This document shows positions 10,507-20,911 of a DNA stretch of 64,000 nt, one piece after another; positions within the stretch are counted from its first letter, which is position 1, and the number at the start of each line of letters is the position of its first letter. This stretch comes from Rebecca billardiae RCC1528 (taxonomy: Eukaryota; Haptophyta), in assembly GCA_965240325.2 (NCBI GenBank), contig OZ251222.1, positions 3,844,001-3,908,000 of the forward strand. Direction: 5' to 3'. A program made the translations under genes and the position numbers. Below the pieces are notes generated by a model, which did no database searches, had not been told where the DNA came from, and saw only the letters and a list, made by a program, of their open reading frames with translations.

Positions 10507-13500
10507 ATGGCGACGCTGCACATCACCCTGCGCGACGTGACGCTCCACGACGCCGGCCACTACTTCCTCACCGTGCAGTACGTCACGCGCGACGGCGAGG
10601 AGCGCAAGGTGCGCACCGAGGTGTCGGTCAAGACCGCCACGCCCGAGTTCAAGAACCGGACGTTCGCGTTCGAGGTGCGCGCGCCGGGCGGCGTGCTGGA
10701 CGAGGCGGAGCTCCAGTTCGGCGCGTTCCTCGTCGTCCGCTCCGAGCGCGAGGCCAAGCCCACCGGCGAGAAGGCCTCGATCAAGGGCACGGCCAAGCTG
10801 GCGGGGCTGTGCACCAGGCAGCTCGCCGAGCTCGCGCCCAAGCTCGCGGCGGGCGGCGCGACGGAGTACATCGAGCTCACGCACCCGGACGGCGCGCCGA
10901 TCGGCACGCTCGCCGCCGAGCTGCGCATGGACATGCCGCCCGGCCTCCCGCTGCGCGCGAGCGCCGAGCAGCTGACGGGCAGCGCGTACGAGCTGGTGCT
11001 GCGCTCGGCCGTCAACCTCGCCGGGCTGACGGGCGGGCTGGCCGAGCCCGGCGCGGCGGGGCGCGCGGGCTCGGGCGTGCGCGTGGACGTGCGCGCCGTC
11101 TGCCGCGGCGCGCCCACCCCCGAGCTCGGCCGCACGCGCGCGGCGCACCCCTCCGGCCACGCGCGCTTCAACGACACGCTCACCGTCCGCCCGCCGCTCC
11201 CGTTTGGGGACGTGTATGATGGCCTCACGCTGTCGGTGGCCGCGGCGGGCGGGGGCGAGGGCGGCGAGCTGGCGCGGGTGCACGTGCCGCTCGGCGCGCT
11301 GCGCGACGAGACGCCGCGCGAGCTCCGGCTCGAGCTCGCCGAGGCGCCCGGCGCCGCGCTGTACGCGTCGATCCGCCGGCTGCCGCCGAGCGCGCCCACG
11401 GCGCCGCGGCTCGAGGCGGAGGCGCGCCAGCTGCGCGCCGACGCCGGGCTGACGCTGCCCGCGGAGGGCTGCGTGACGGTGGTGCGGCTGCTGCGGCACA
11501 TGGGCGAGTACGCGCCGGCGAGCATGCCCTGGCACCACGTCTACGTCCCGCCGCCGCCCGCCGCCGCCGAGGCACTCGCGCGCGCGGTGGGCGCGCCGCC
11601 CGCGCCCGCTGACGTGCGCACCGTCACGTGGGCGCGCGCGGGCGGCGCGTGGCCGCAGCTCTTCTCGTGGGGCCTCGAGGGCGGGCCGGACGTGGCGATC
11701 GGGAGCGACTCGGCGGTGGCCGTCGAGCTGTACGTGCCCGTCTTCCTCCCGGCCGACGCCGCCGAGCCCGGCGGCGACGGCGTCGAGTGGCAGCTGTGGG
11801 CGCACGCGCTGCTGCCGCTGGGGCATCAGCTGGCCACCCGGCATGCGGCCGCGGCAGGCGCGGGCGGCGCCGGCCGCGGCCGCGCGGACGACGGGAGCGA
11901 GCTGGCCGTGCCGTTCGAGCTGCCGCTGGTGCTGAGCGCGCCGTACGACAAGGCGGACCTGCCCGCGCCCGTGCTCGCCGGCACGCTGCGCTGGCGACCC
12001 GCCGCGCTCGCGCCGCCCGCCGCGCCGCCCGCTTCGGCGGACGCGATGGCGCTGCGCGCGCCGCTGCAGCCGTCGCCGCCGCCGCCGCCGCCGCCGATCG
12101 CGGGCGCCGAGCTCGGCGGCTCCTTCGACCGCGCGGCCGCGGCGGCGCAGCCGCACGACGCGCTGCTCGCCGAGCTCGCGCAGAAGCAGGGCCTCGTCAA
12201 CCGGCTGCTCCGCGAGGTCGACGGCCGCACCGCCGCGCTCTCGCGCTGCGGCCACGAGCTTGTCGAGGCACGCGAGGCGAACGGCGCGCTGCGTGCGGAG
12301 TTGGAGAGGGTGCGCGGCGCGCTGGCGGACAAGGAGTCCGCGCTCGACCGGCTCGCGGCGGACGCGACGAACGCCGAGCACATCGACACGGCCGAGCTGC
12401 AGCGCCGCCACCGCATGCTCGGCGGCGCGTACCGCTCCGAGAAGAAGCGCAGCGAGGAGCTCTGGGCGCAGCTCTCCCAGCTCAGCGCACACGTGGGCGG
12501 CGCGCGCCGGCTGGAGCGTGCCTACATAGCGCTGCAGGACGCGCACCGCGCGCAGACGGCGGAGCTGCACCGGCTGCAGGCGGAGGCGCGCGACCTGGGC
12601 AAGTACAAGCGCACCGTCGCGTCGCAGGTGCGCGGCGCGCCGCACCCTCGCGCGGAGCCCTCGCCGCCCGCGCCGAGCGCCGATGCGCGAGTGCCGCCGG
12701 CTGCGCCGCGCGCGCGCGCCGGCACGCGCCGCGCTGCGCTGAGCGCGCCGCCCCTCCCGACGCGCCCCGCCCCGCGGCGGCCCCTCCCGCCCCTGTCCCC
12801 GCGTGCGCGCCCGCAGGAGAAGCTGATCGCCAAGCTGGAGGCGCTCGTCAAGCCCGCGCTCAAGGACGCGCACAAGGGGCGCTCCGCCGACGCGGAGCTC
12901 GCCGCCGTGCGCGCCAAGCTCGCCGAGCTCGAGCGGCAGCAGGCGGACGCGGCGGGCATTGGCACGGAGGAGCACGTCAGGCTGGTGATGCGCGCGGAGC
13001 AGGCGGAGCGGCGCGCGGGCGCGACCGAGGCGGAGATGGCGGAGAGCGCGCGGACGCACGCGCGCGAGGTGGCGCAGCTCAAGCTGCGGCTCGCGGAGAA
13101 GGAGGCGCAGCTCATGGGCGGCTTCGGCAGCCTCGCCAACCTCGCGCTCGACGAGCTGCCGAGCGCGGCGCCGCGCGAGGTGCGCGCACGGCGACGCGCG
13201 CGCGCGCCTTGGAGCGTCAGCATGCGATGCGCCTTGCTGAGGCGCGCGCGCATGGCGGCACGCGGCCGCGGCCGCGCGCGTGCGCGCGGGCGGGGGATGG
13301 CCTCGTGAGCAGCCCCTGCCACCCACTCCCCGGTAGCCCTGACCGTAGACGTGCCCCCCACCCCGCGCCCCGCCTGCTCGGCTGCACCGACGCGCCGCAG
13401 CCCCCCGGCCCGAGCAAGCCGCCGCCCGTGCGCCACCCGTCCGGCGGCGTGCGGCGCAACAGCACGCCCAAGCTCGAGGCGCTCGTGCCGCGCACGCCCG

Positions 13501-13526
13501 ACGCGTCCGGCGCGGCGCCCGCATGA
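10507..13526 (+). CDS. C2-domain and coiled-coil protein, CCDC33-like
   Basis: Predicted exons 10507-12627, 12817-13179 and 13401-13526 encode about 869 residues. Intron 1 (12628-12816, CAG|GTGCGC to CCCGCAG) is 189 bp, phase 0 and stop-free. Intron 2 (13180-13400, GAG|GTGCGC to CCGCAG) is 221 bp and moves translation into the frame ending SGAAPA-stop. Residues 1 to about 290 form a beta-rich region, opening MATLHITLRDVTLHDAGHYF, typical of a C2 domain; a second beta-rich block follows to about 510. A Pro-rich linker leads into a long coiled coil (about 550-820). Splicing joins YKRTVASQ to EKLIAKLEALV, the pattern at the end of CCDC33 family coiled coils. CCDC33 relatives are found in ciliated organisms; the molecular role is poorly known. 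The start was chosen after a GCGCCGATGG context at 10507. Confidence 0.65.
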
Positions 13527-13754
13527 CAGTTGTGATGGCACGGCCCTGAGCGTACGCCTGAAACTCATAATCAGCATGCATTACTTAGCAGAAATAAGCT
13601 ACGCGCACTGGCTGAGTCGTCAGTCGGGACCCCAGCTGATAACGAACCGTTTCATCACAGCGGTTCCTGAACCGGAGCGGCGTCCGGATCGTCCGGATTA
13701 ATTAGCCGCGCTTTTGCGCCCAGACAGCAGCTTGTCGTCTCGAGCCTCGCCGCC

Positions 13755-14205
13755 ATGTACCGCACCGTCATCCGCACTGTCGCCGCGTGCCTGCTGCTCG
13801 CGGCCGTCGCCGAGGCGTTCCAGGCGGCGCCGCTGAAGGCGACTCGCCTTGCCGGTACGCGCACCCCCCTCGCTGCACCTAACGGCCCACTGCGCCCGCG
13901 GCCGTCACCAGCGCGCGCGCGCGCGTGCGCTTTGCGAGGCCCATGGGCGCAATGGTCGCTCACGCGCGCCCCACCTTCCTGTCGCGTCGGGCGTGCCATG
14001 CGCAGCGCGCGCGCAGCCGACGATGTCGCTCGAGGTCGCGGCGAGCCAGCTCGCGGACGGCACTGCTGCGCAGGTCACCAACTTCCTGCTCGCGTCGAAG
14101 GAGACCGATTTCGGCGGCTACACCGGCCCGGCGATCGGCGTCGGCATCCTCGCCCTCCTCCTCTCGTTCCTCGCGAACCCGTACGATGACCTGCGCGACC
14201 AGTAA
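13755..14205 (+). CDS. Small plastid-targeted single-span membrane protein (unidentified)
   Basis: Two predicted exons, 13755-13854 and 14006-14205, with intron 13855-14005 (G|GTACGC to GCGCAG, phase 1, 151 bp), give a 99-residue precursor. Residues 1-21 are a signal peptide ending AEA, followed by FQAAPLKATRLA: an Ala|Phe junction like the ASAFAP-type bipartite targeting sequence of complex plastids. A second Ala/Arg-rich stretch with QPTM may be the stromal or thylakoid processing region. The mature part (SLEVAASQL...) has one hydrophobic span (GPAIGVGILALLLSFLA) and an acidic tail ending YDDLRDQ. Size and layout resemble small photosystem or cytochrome complex subunits, but I do not recognise the family. 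The acceptor was picked because only this CAG, and not the one at 14016, keeps phase with the downstream frame. Confidence 0.55.
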
Positions 14206-14708
14206 GCGCGTGTACATGTGCTCGTGCTCGTCTCTAAGCGCGCCGAGGAGCTTGCTGGGCTGCCCACACCGCGTCAGCGGCTTGCGGTCGACGCAGGGTT
14301 TCACGTCTCATCACGGACCGCCCAGACACATTCGTTCGGGCGGGTCACGCGAGCTGACAGACCTGGCCGTCACCACCACCAAAGTGGATCATGGTGCACG
14401 AGGACAACCCCTGACGTCAACTGTGCGCTGTCGTGCGGCACCTGGCAGCGGATCTCGGCGCGCAACGCTTTAGTATGACAGTACCTGCTGAATGACCTTT
14501 TCACTGCCTGATGAGTGATGTGGATGTGAGGTGGCCGAACGGCATTTTTTTTCGCCGCCTGACTCGGCAAGCCGACCGCCGCGGGGACGGCCGGCTCGGC
14601 AAACGAGGCCCGACTAAATAAAACGTGCTTAAAATGCCCGGACCTACTCGCGAAGTCCGGGCCAGCAGCTGGCACGGGGAAGGCGCGCCAAGCGAACAAG
14701 GGCCGGCG
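14206..14708. other. Intergenic region
   Basis: Presumed 3' end of the small plastid gene and promoter of the exonuclease gene. No coding signature or repeat recognised. Confidence 0.4.
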
Positions 14709-16760
14709 ATGGCGGCGGCGTCAGTCGCACGCTCGCTGCTTGCCCTGAAAAATTGCGGGCAAGCGCGCCCGCTAGCGACGACTATCACGAGGCGCACCGC
14801 GGTCGCGTTGTCAGCCGTGCCCTTCCGCCGGGCCGAGCCCCTCGCGTTCGCCTCGCTCGGTCTCAGGCTGGTGCACAGCGCACGAGCACGGCCTTCGACA
14901 GCAGATCGGACCGGGCGGACGACCCCGCCCAGGACCAGCGCCAAGGTCTCGCGCACCAGTGGCGCGCAGCGACGACGTCAGCGACGCAGCAAGAACGCAT
15001 CGGAGCGCACGGCGCACGTGACGGCTCCAGCCGCTCTCTCCGCACCGCGCACGCCTGCCGAGGCCGACTTGCCCGCGTTCGACTCGCTGAGCGGCGAGCA
15101 GCAGCAGCGGCTGCTGGCGAATATCTTCAGCTTCTATCGACGGCGCATGATGCGCGACCCGCCCGCGGCCACCGCCAGTACCGACGAGGCCGGCCGCGCC
15201 GCGTACATGCTCGGCAGCTGGGTCGAGGCGCTTCCACTCGCGCAGCTCGAGGCCGAGCTCACGGCGCGCGGCCTGACCGACGCGCTCGCCGAGAACCCGG
15301 CCGACCTCCCGGCCGTGCACAGGAGCGCCCTCGCGTCCAAGTACGAGGAGCCCGTGCAGCAGCCCGCGCACGGCGGGCAGCCCACGGCTGACCAGCCGCT
15401 GGGCCATGACGTCGCGGAGGCGCACGCCGCGGAGGCTGCGCCGTCGCCATCTCAGGCGCCGCCGAAGGAGATGGCGGCGGCAGTGAGCGCGCCGAGCCGC
15501 GTCTTCGAGTTTGTGCGCACGGCGTTGGGCCTTGGCGCCGCCCCCGCGCCCGCGCCCGCCGCCGCGGCTCCGGCCGCCGACGGCGCGGCCGAATCGGCTG
15601 AATCGGCCGAGCTGGCGGGAAGGGTGGAGCTCCAGCGGCGGAGCAGGCGGAAGCGGCGGCTGGCGGTGGCGCTGCGCAGGGCGGTCGAGCGAGAGCGCGC
15701 GCTGGCCGAGCGCGAGGCGCTCAACCAGCTGCCCACCGCCGTGCCGGCCGCGCGCGGCGTCGGCGGCGCGGACGCGAGTACGGCGGTGGCCATCGGTCTG
15801 CTGCACAGCGTCTCCCACGTGCTGCGCTGGCACCGCTTCGCCGCCAGCGCCGCGCTCGACGCGCACGCGGGCGGCCGGGCGCGCGAGGCCGCCAGCGCGC
15901 CGCCCCCGCCGCGGCAGAGGCAGCGCGGCGCGTCCACGGCGCACCTCCCGCCGCTCACGGGCAAGCTGGACGAGCGGGTGCTCTCCCTCGCGCCCGTGGC
16001 CACGTTCCGCGGCAGCCTGCTGCTCGCGTCGAGCGCGCGGCAGGCGGACGAGGCGCTGTCGCTGCTCGCGGCGGAGCGGGTGCTCGGCATGGACACGGAG
16101 TGGCGGCCGAGCTTCAGCAAGGGCGCGCGGCCGCGCACCGCGCTCGTGCAGCTCTGCTCGGCCACGCGCTGCGTGATCATCCAGGTGGCCAAGATCGGGC
16201 ACGTGCCGCCGCGGCTGCTCGCCCTGCTCCGAGACGCGCGCGTGTACAAGGTGGGCGTGGGCGCTTCCGAGGACATCTCCAAGCTGCTGGCGGACTACGG
16301 GCTGCCGCCACTCGAGGGCACGCCCGCGTCGTCCGGTGGCAAGGGGCGGCCACCGAGCGTGGCGGCCGTGGCGGGCATGGGCGCGCTGCAGCGGGGCGGC
16401 GCGCTCAACCTCGAGCAGCTCACGCGCGCACTAGGCATGAGCTCGACCCGCCAGTCGCCCGGCCTGAAGACGCTCTTCTTCCACTTCACCGGCGCGCGGC
16501 TGTCGAAGCACGAGCAGATGTCCAACTGGGAGCGGCCCACGCTCACGCCCGCCCAGATCCGGTACGCTGCGACCGATGCGTGGGCATCGCTCGTCGTGTA
16601 CACGCACATGGCGCGCGCGCTCGGCACGGAGAGGGTGCCGCAGCCGGACGGGTGGGACTGCTGGGCGGCGAAGGGCGACGCCGGCGGCGGCGGTCTGAGC
16701 GGTGGGCCGGACGAAGCGCAGCGGCAGCCCGCGCGTGACGAGCGCGAGCCGGGCGAGTGA
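14709..16760 (+). CDS. DEDDy 3'-5' exonuclease (WRN/RNase D-type), probably organelle-targeted
   Basis: A predicted 683-residue protein. The start at 14709 (GGCGATGGCGG) gives an Arg/Ala/Ser-rich, acid-free N-terminus (ASVARSLLALKNCGQARPLA) suited to mitochondrial or plastid import. The exonuclease domain is C-terminal: Exo I at 460-464 (GMDTEW, metal ligands D462 and E464), Exo II at 515-526 (VGVGASEDISKL, D522) and Exo III at 619-623 (YAATD, Y619 and D623), a complete DEDDy set. Before it lies a long Ala-rich linker with a basic helical stretch (RRSRRKRRLAVALRRAVERE). Family members trim DNA or RNA 3' ends. No helicase or HRDC domain is present, so this is a stand-alone exonuclease as in plant and insect WRNexo proteins. 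A second, shorter member is at 27726-28751. Confidence 0.82.
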   Translation: MAAASVARSLLALKNCGQARPLATTITRRTAVALSAVPFRRAEPLAFASLGLRLVHSARARPSTADRTGRTTPPRTSAKVSRTSGAQRRRQRRSKNASERTAHVTAPAALSAPRTPAEADLPAFDSLSGEQQQRLLANIFSFYRRRMMRDPPAATASTDEAGRAAYMLGSWVEALPLAQLEAELTARGLTDALAENPADLPAVHRSALASKYEEPVQQPAHGGQPTADQPLGHDVAEAHAAEAAPSPSQAPPKEMAAAVSAPSRVFEFVRTALGLGAAPAPAPAAAAPAADGAAESAESAELAGRVELQRRSRRKRRLAVALRRAVERERALAEREALNQLPTAVPAARGVGGADASTAVAIGLLHSVSHVLRWHRFAASAALDAHAGGRAREAASAPPPPRQRQRGASTAHLPPLTGKLDERVLSLAPVATFRGSLLLASSARQADEALSLLAAERVLGMDTEWRPSFSKGARPRTALVQLCSATRCVIIQVAKIGHVPPRLLALLRDARVYKVGVGASEDISKLLADYGLPPLEGTPASSGGKGRPPSVAAVAGMGALQRGGALNLEQLTRALGMSSTRQSPGLKTLFFHFTGARLSKHEQMSNWERPTLTPAQIRYAATDAWASLVVYTHMARALGTERVPQPDGWDCWAAKGDAGGGGLSGGPDEAQRQPARDEREPGE

Positions 16761-18390
16761 GCCGGGCGGGCGCGAGACGCCGCGACGAAGGTCTAGCGCG
16801 GCTGTTGCTGGCTAGAGCCAGCAGTGCTTCAGAGAGAGAAAGAGAGAGCTCGATGTATACATCGTCATATTAAACGACACTCATAATGGCGTGAGTCGGA
16901 GTGTGACGACAAATGGTCGCATAATGTACGACCTTGTCAACTCCTTGTAGAGCAGCAGGAGTGCGTGCGCCGGGGCCGCCCGGCCAGCCTGTGGCTAACT
17001 CATAACTGGAGCCTGTCGGCCCGTGGCAGCGCGCCCGCGTGGCCGTTTTTATCGCGCGCGATCTAGCTGTTACGACTATACTGCGCGCTGTCCGCCGCTG
17101 AGACCGCTGATGACAGCTCAAGCTGTGCATTGTCATCAGCAACTGAAGCGCAACGAATATCCGCGCGCCGCCGCGTTTTATTCGGCGCGCGCGCGGGGCG
17201 TCTGCTCAGACGACGCCACTCTGTGTCACTCCGATGTCCGCAGACGCCAGACATCGAAGACGATATCATTCGAAGCGGCAGGGGCTGCTGTAAGCAAGCT
17301 ATGAGCGCGAGTGACTAGCGCACGGTTGTCATCCGCGTCAACTGGCAGTCGCCTCGCGACTAGTTGAGTCGTGGCTCTGCGCCCTGGAGGCTGAGTGAGT
17401 GCGCAGAAGAAGTCTCAGTGCCGCGCCTCTTGCGCACAGCGGCACGCGAGGCTGCGCCGAGTGCGCGCACCAGCAGAGGCGCGCGAGTCTCAGTCTGTGC
17501 CGGCTGGCGCGCCCAGGCCGCCCGGCCCCCGGCGGCCGGGACGACCGTGACCGTGACCGTGTGATGAGAGCGCTGCCACGGGACCTCGTCGAACTCCATC
17601 ATCATATCATCAACTAGCAGCAGATGATTAATTAATCGTCCTACTACTATAGCTGTCTAGCATTATCTGTATCACCAGACTAGCAGTGAGCAGATCAGCG
17701 CGCAGTGAGATCATCGTCATGCAGGCAGTGCAGCATCCAGCACACTGACTTCTGAGACACATCACGACTACTAACTAAGATACTACTGCTATGATTGTGG
17801 CACTGCTAGCTGACGCTGTCTAGCAGCTCATCTCCGTCATGACCGTCATCATCTCTGATGCTGAATCTGATCTCGTCGGATATCGATTCATCTCGCGACT
17901 ACGAATAATTCCGCGCCGGATTCGGATTCTCGTCGTCTCTATGCACTCTCTACTGCTGATGCGCGCGCCGATATCAACTGTCGTCAACTGCGTCTGCTGA
18001 TGATATCAGCATATCAGTCGCAATTCAGTCATCATCATCCATCCGTAGTCTGCGAATAGGCCTTAAGCTATATATATATATAAGCCGTATAGTTGTACCA
18101 TCTGATAACTCGCTCATCTGACTCGTCTGAGTCTGTCCGTCTTATATAGGGATTATAGCTCCGCGGTCCGCCGGTCCGCGATCGTCGATCATCACAGTCT
18201 CGTCTCTACTGACAGCAGTAACGGCTGACTGTAGTACTCTCGTCTCTCTCTCTATATATATAGCTGCGCAGCATATCGTCACTACTACGCTGCGACGCAC
18301 ACCAATGCCGCAGAGCCCGCGCCGGAATTCACGGAGCCCACAACTTCCCAGGCTTTCTCCTTCAGAGTCATTGTCAGAGTGCTCCCTCGG
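16761..18390. other. Intergenic region, AT-richer and low complexity
   Basis: Between two convergent genes. Contains a GA tract (16831-16849), (TA)n at about 18069-18081 and CTCTCT-TATATATA near 18240-18261, plus many CATCATC-type short repeats from 17570 on. No coding frame with protein-like character was found. Confidence 0.5.
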
Positions 18391-20684
18391 CTAGCGCCAC
18401 TCGTCGTCTACGAGCATCATCGACGAGAGGTCGCCCGAGGAGCGCTCGGTGGCCGCGGAGGACGAGGGCTGGCGCCGTCGGCCGCTCCGGCCCGAGCCGC
18501 TCGCGCCGCCCGAGGAGGCCGTGGCCATCGACGTGTTGCTGGGCATGTGCCGCGCGGCTGTGGGCGACTCCCTGCCGCTCGCGCTCGATGCGGCCGAGCC
18601 CACGCTGTCGGCGCTCACGTGCCTCGAGCGGTGCAGCCCGCCGGTTGGTGGGCGCTTGGGCCGCGCGCCGGCGCCGTTGGGCGCGCCGAGCGACGCGTCC
18701 GCCGCCTCGCCCTCCTCGCCCTCCGCCAGGCTCGCCGCCTCGGCCGCGTCGGGCTCGTCCGCCCCCTCGATCCCCGCCGAGAAGAGGAACGCCCCGAGCG
18801 CGCCCGAGTAGCCCTCGTGCTTGAGGAAGAGCGCGTGCTGCGCGCCGTCCGACCAGCGCTCGACGTAGTAGGCGAGCGTGCGCAGCGCGATCTGGTTGGA
18901 GTGCAGGAAGGCGCCCGAGAAGATCACGCGCTGCACGCCCGCGCGCTCTGAGCTGAGGAAGGCCACCTGGGCAATCACCTGCGCACAGCACACAGCACAC
19001 AGCACACAGCACACAGAGCGCCGCGCAGCGCAGCAGGCGGGGCGCAGATGAGCGCGCGCGCGCCGGGGGCATGCCGCCGCCGCGGGCAGCCGCGAGCGCG
19101 CGCGCGCGCGGCGCGGCGCGCGCGCCTGCGAGATCATGACGAGCAGCGCGCGGCACACGTCGTTCTTGTGCACGCCCTCGTACGGGTCGTCCTTGCGCAG
19201 GATCTTGCCGAACATGGACGCGATCAGCTTGGGCGGCAGTCCGAACGCGTCGTACCCGCCTCCGTAGATGTCCTCCACCAGCAGGTTCACGAGCGCGTCG
19301 TCGCCGCGCGCGGCGTTCTCGAGGGCCTCGTCGAAGGTGTCCGCGCAGCCGAGCAGCCGGCACAGCCCGAGGAACGTGCCGCCCCCCACCGCCGTGCCCG
19401 AGATCCGCGCGAAGTCGTCCGCGCCGCGTATCTGCAGGATGGAGACCCCGCTGCCGATGTTGACGAGGATGAACGGGTACATCCCGCCCGCCGGGATGGC
19501 GTACGGCGTGGCGACGAGGGTCGCGCCGGTCGCGTCGGAGTACGGCTCGGCGCGCGGCGCGTTCTCCACGTCCTGGTACAGGAAGAGCTCGTCCGGCACC
19601 TGGTGCGCCCCCCAGCCAGCACACAGCGCGCGCGCACGGACAGCGCGCGCGCACCGCACGCGCGCGGGCGTCGGCGGGTGCCAGCGCGCGGGGCGGCTGC
19701 GCGCGCACGGGGGCGGCGCGCGAGCTGGCACGGGGGCGCGGCGCGGCGGGCGGCGCGCGCGCACCTCCTGCAGCAGCCACGTCACGCCGCGCACGCAGCA
19801 CGCCAGCTCGTCCAGCTTCTCCAGCGTGACGCCCAGCTTGGCCTCGAACGCGGGCGCAAACTTGTGCGCGCCGCCGCCCGTCGCGTACAGCGTGTCGGTG
19901 GCGGCGTGCAGGCCCTCCTCGTGCACGATGTCGAGGAAGGGGCCCATGTTGCGCGTCTCGAAGCGGATGAAGTGCAGCGTCCCCTCCAGCGCGCCGAGCT
20001 GCAGGTGCACGTCGCGCACCCCCGTCCGGTACTTTGCGGACGCGCGGATGAAGTGCGCGATGCGCTTCAGCTCGGCGCGCGGCTTGCGCGTCGGCTCAAA
20101 GTGGACGATCTTGGCGAGCGAGCCGCCGATGTCCATGCCGAAGTAGACCTCGTGCGAGCGCGCGCGCGGCGCGCGCGGCGCCGCGCGCTGCACCGCCAGC
20201 CGCTCCTCCTCGAGCGAGTGGATCTGCGAGGGCACCAGGCCGCCTCGCCTGTACGCGATCGGCGGCGGCAGCGGCATCGTGCGCGCGCGCAGCCGCATGA
20301 CGCCGCGGCCTTTGGAGAGCGCGAGGCGCGGCGAGCGGACGCCGCCGGCGATCGTGTCGCTACTCTTGCGGCCGGGGCTCGGCCCATCCCCATCCGAGCC
20401 CACGCCGCACGCGCTCAGCGCGCCCGCCGCCGCGCCGAGCGCGGCCGAGCCGTACGACGCCAGGTACTCGGAGAGCCACGCCCAGCGCCGAGGGGCGCGC
20501 CCGCCGAGGTCGAGCGGGAGGACGGTGCACGGCGGCGCCGTCTCGCCCGAGACGGGCGGCGACGCCGACTCGCTCGAGAAGAAGTGCGACTCCGAGCCCG
20601 ACGCCTCGCGCGACAGCGGCGGCCGCAATTGCGGCGCGGTCGCCGGCGCGCCCGGGTCGGGCGACCGGGCGCGCGCGGCGGCGA

Positions 20685-20718
<34 letters not shown>

Positions 20719-20811
20719 CGCCTCGCCGAGCGCGACGCCTGCGATCGCCATGCCAGCGAACACCGCCAGCGCCACGGCCGCGCGCGGCTGCGAGGAAAGG
20801 GCCCGCATCAT
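18391..20811 (-). CDS. PANK: Pantothenate kinase, eukaryotic type II
   Basis: Predicted exons on the minus strand, 20811-19765, 19599-19126 and 18978-18391, encode 702 residues. Intron 19764-19600 is 165 bp (GAG|GTGCGC to CACCAG); intron 19125-18979 is 147 bp and uses a GC donor (CAG|GCGCGC). Both are phase 0, divisible by three and stop-free. The enzyme phosphorylates pantothenate in the first step of coenzyme A synthesis. Visible hallmarks are the ATP-binding opening FGMDIGGSLAKIV, ATGGGAHKF, the KLDEL motif carrying the expected catalytic Glu, VNIGSGVSIL, GTAVGGGTFLGLC, DIYGGGYDAFGLPP and the C-terminal FLKHEGYSGALGAFL. An N-terminal hydrophobic span (about residues 10-28) followed by RRRRR suggests a membrane anchor or organelle signal. 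A Ser-rich tail of about 120 residues extends past the kinase core. Confidence 0.92.
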
Positions 20812-20911
20812 GATGGCGCAAGAGCGCGCGAAAAATCGTCATCAGTGATGGCAGCTTCCGCCGCGGAACCGACCAATTCTATGATTTAGAGGCAGCGCGG
20901 AAATTGCGCGC

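Noticed and set aside
10420-13581. 1053-codon minus-strand frame opposite the CCDC33-like gene.
   Set aside because: Low-complexity Arg/Leu/His composition and no recognisable domain, while the plus strand has clear structure and splice sites.
14017-14022. Alternative acceptor (CAG ending at 14016) for the small plastid protein.
   Set aside because: It would put the second exon out of frame with ASQLADG...YDDLRDQ; only the acceptor ending at 14005 fits phase 1.
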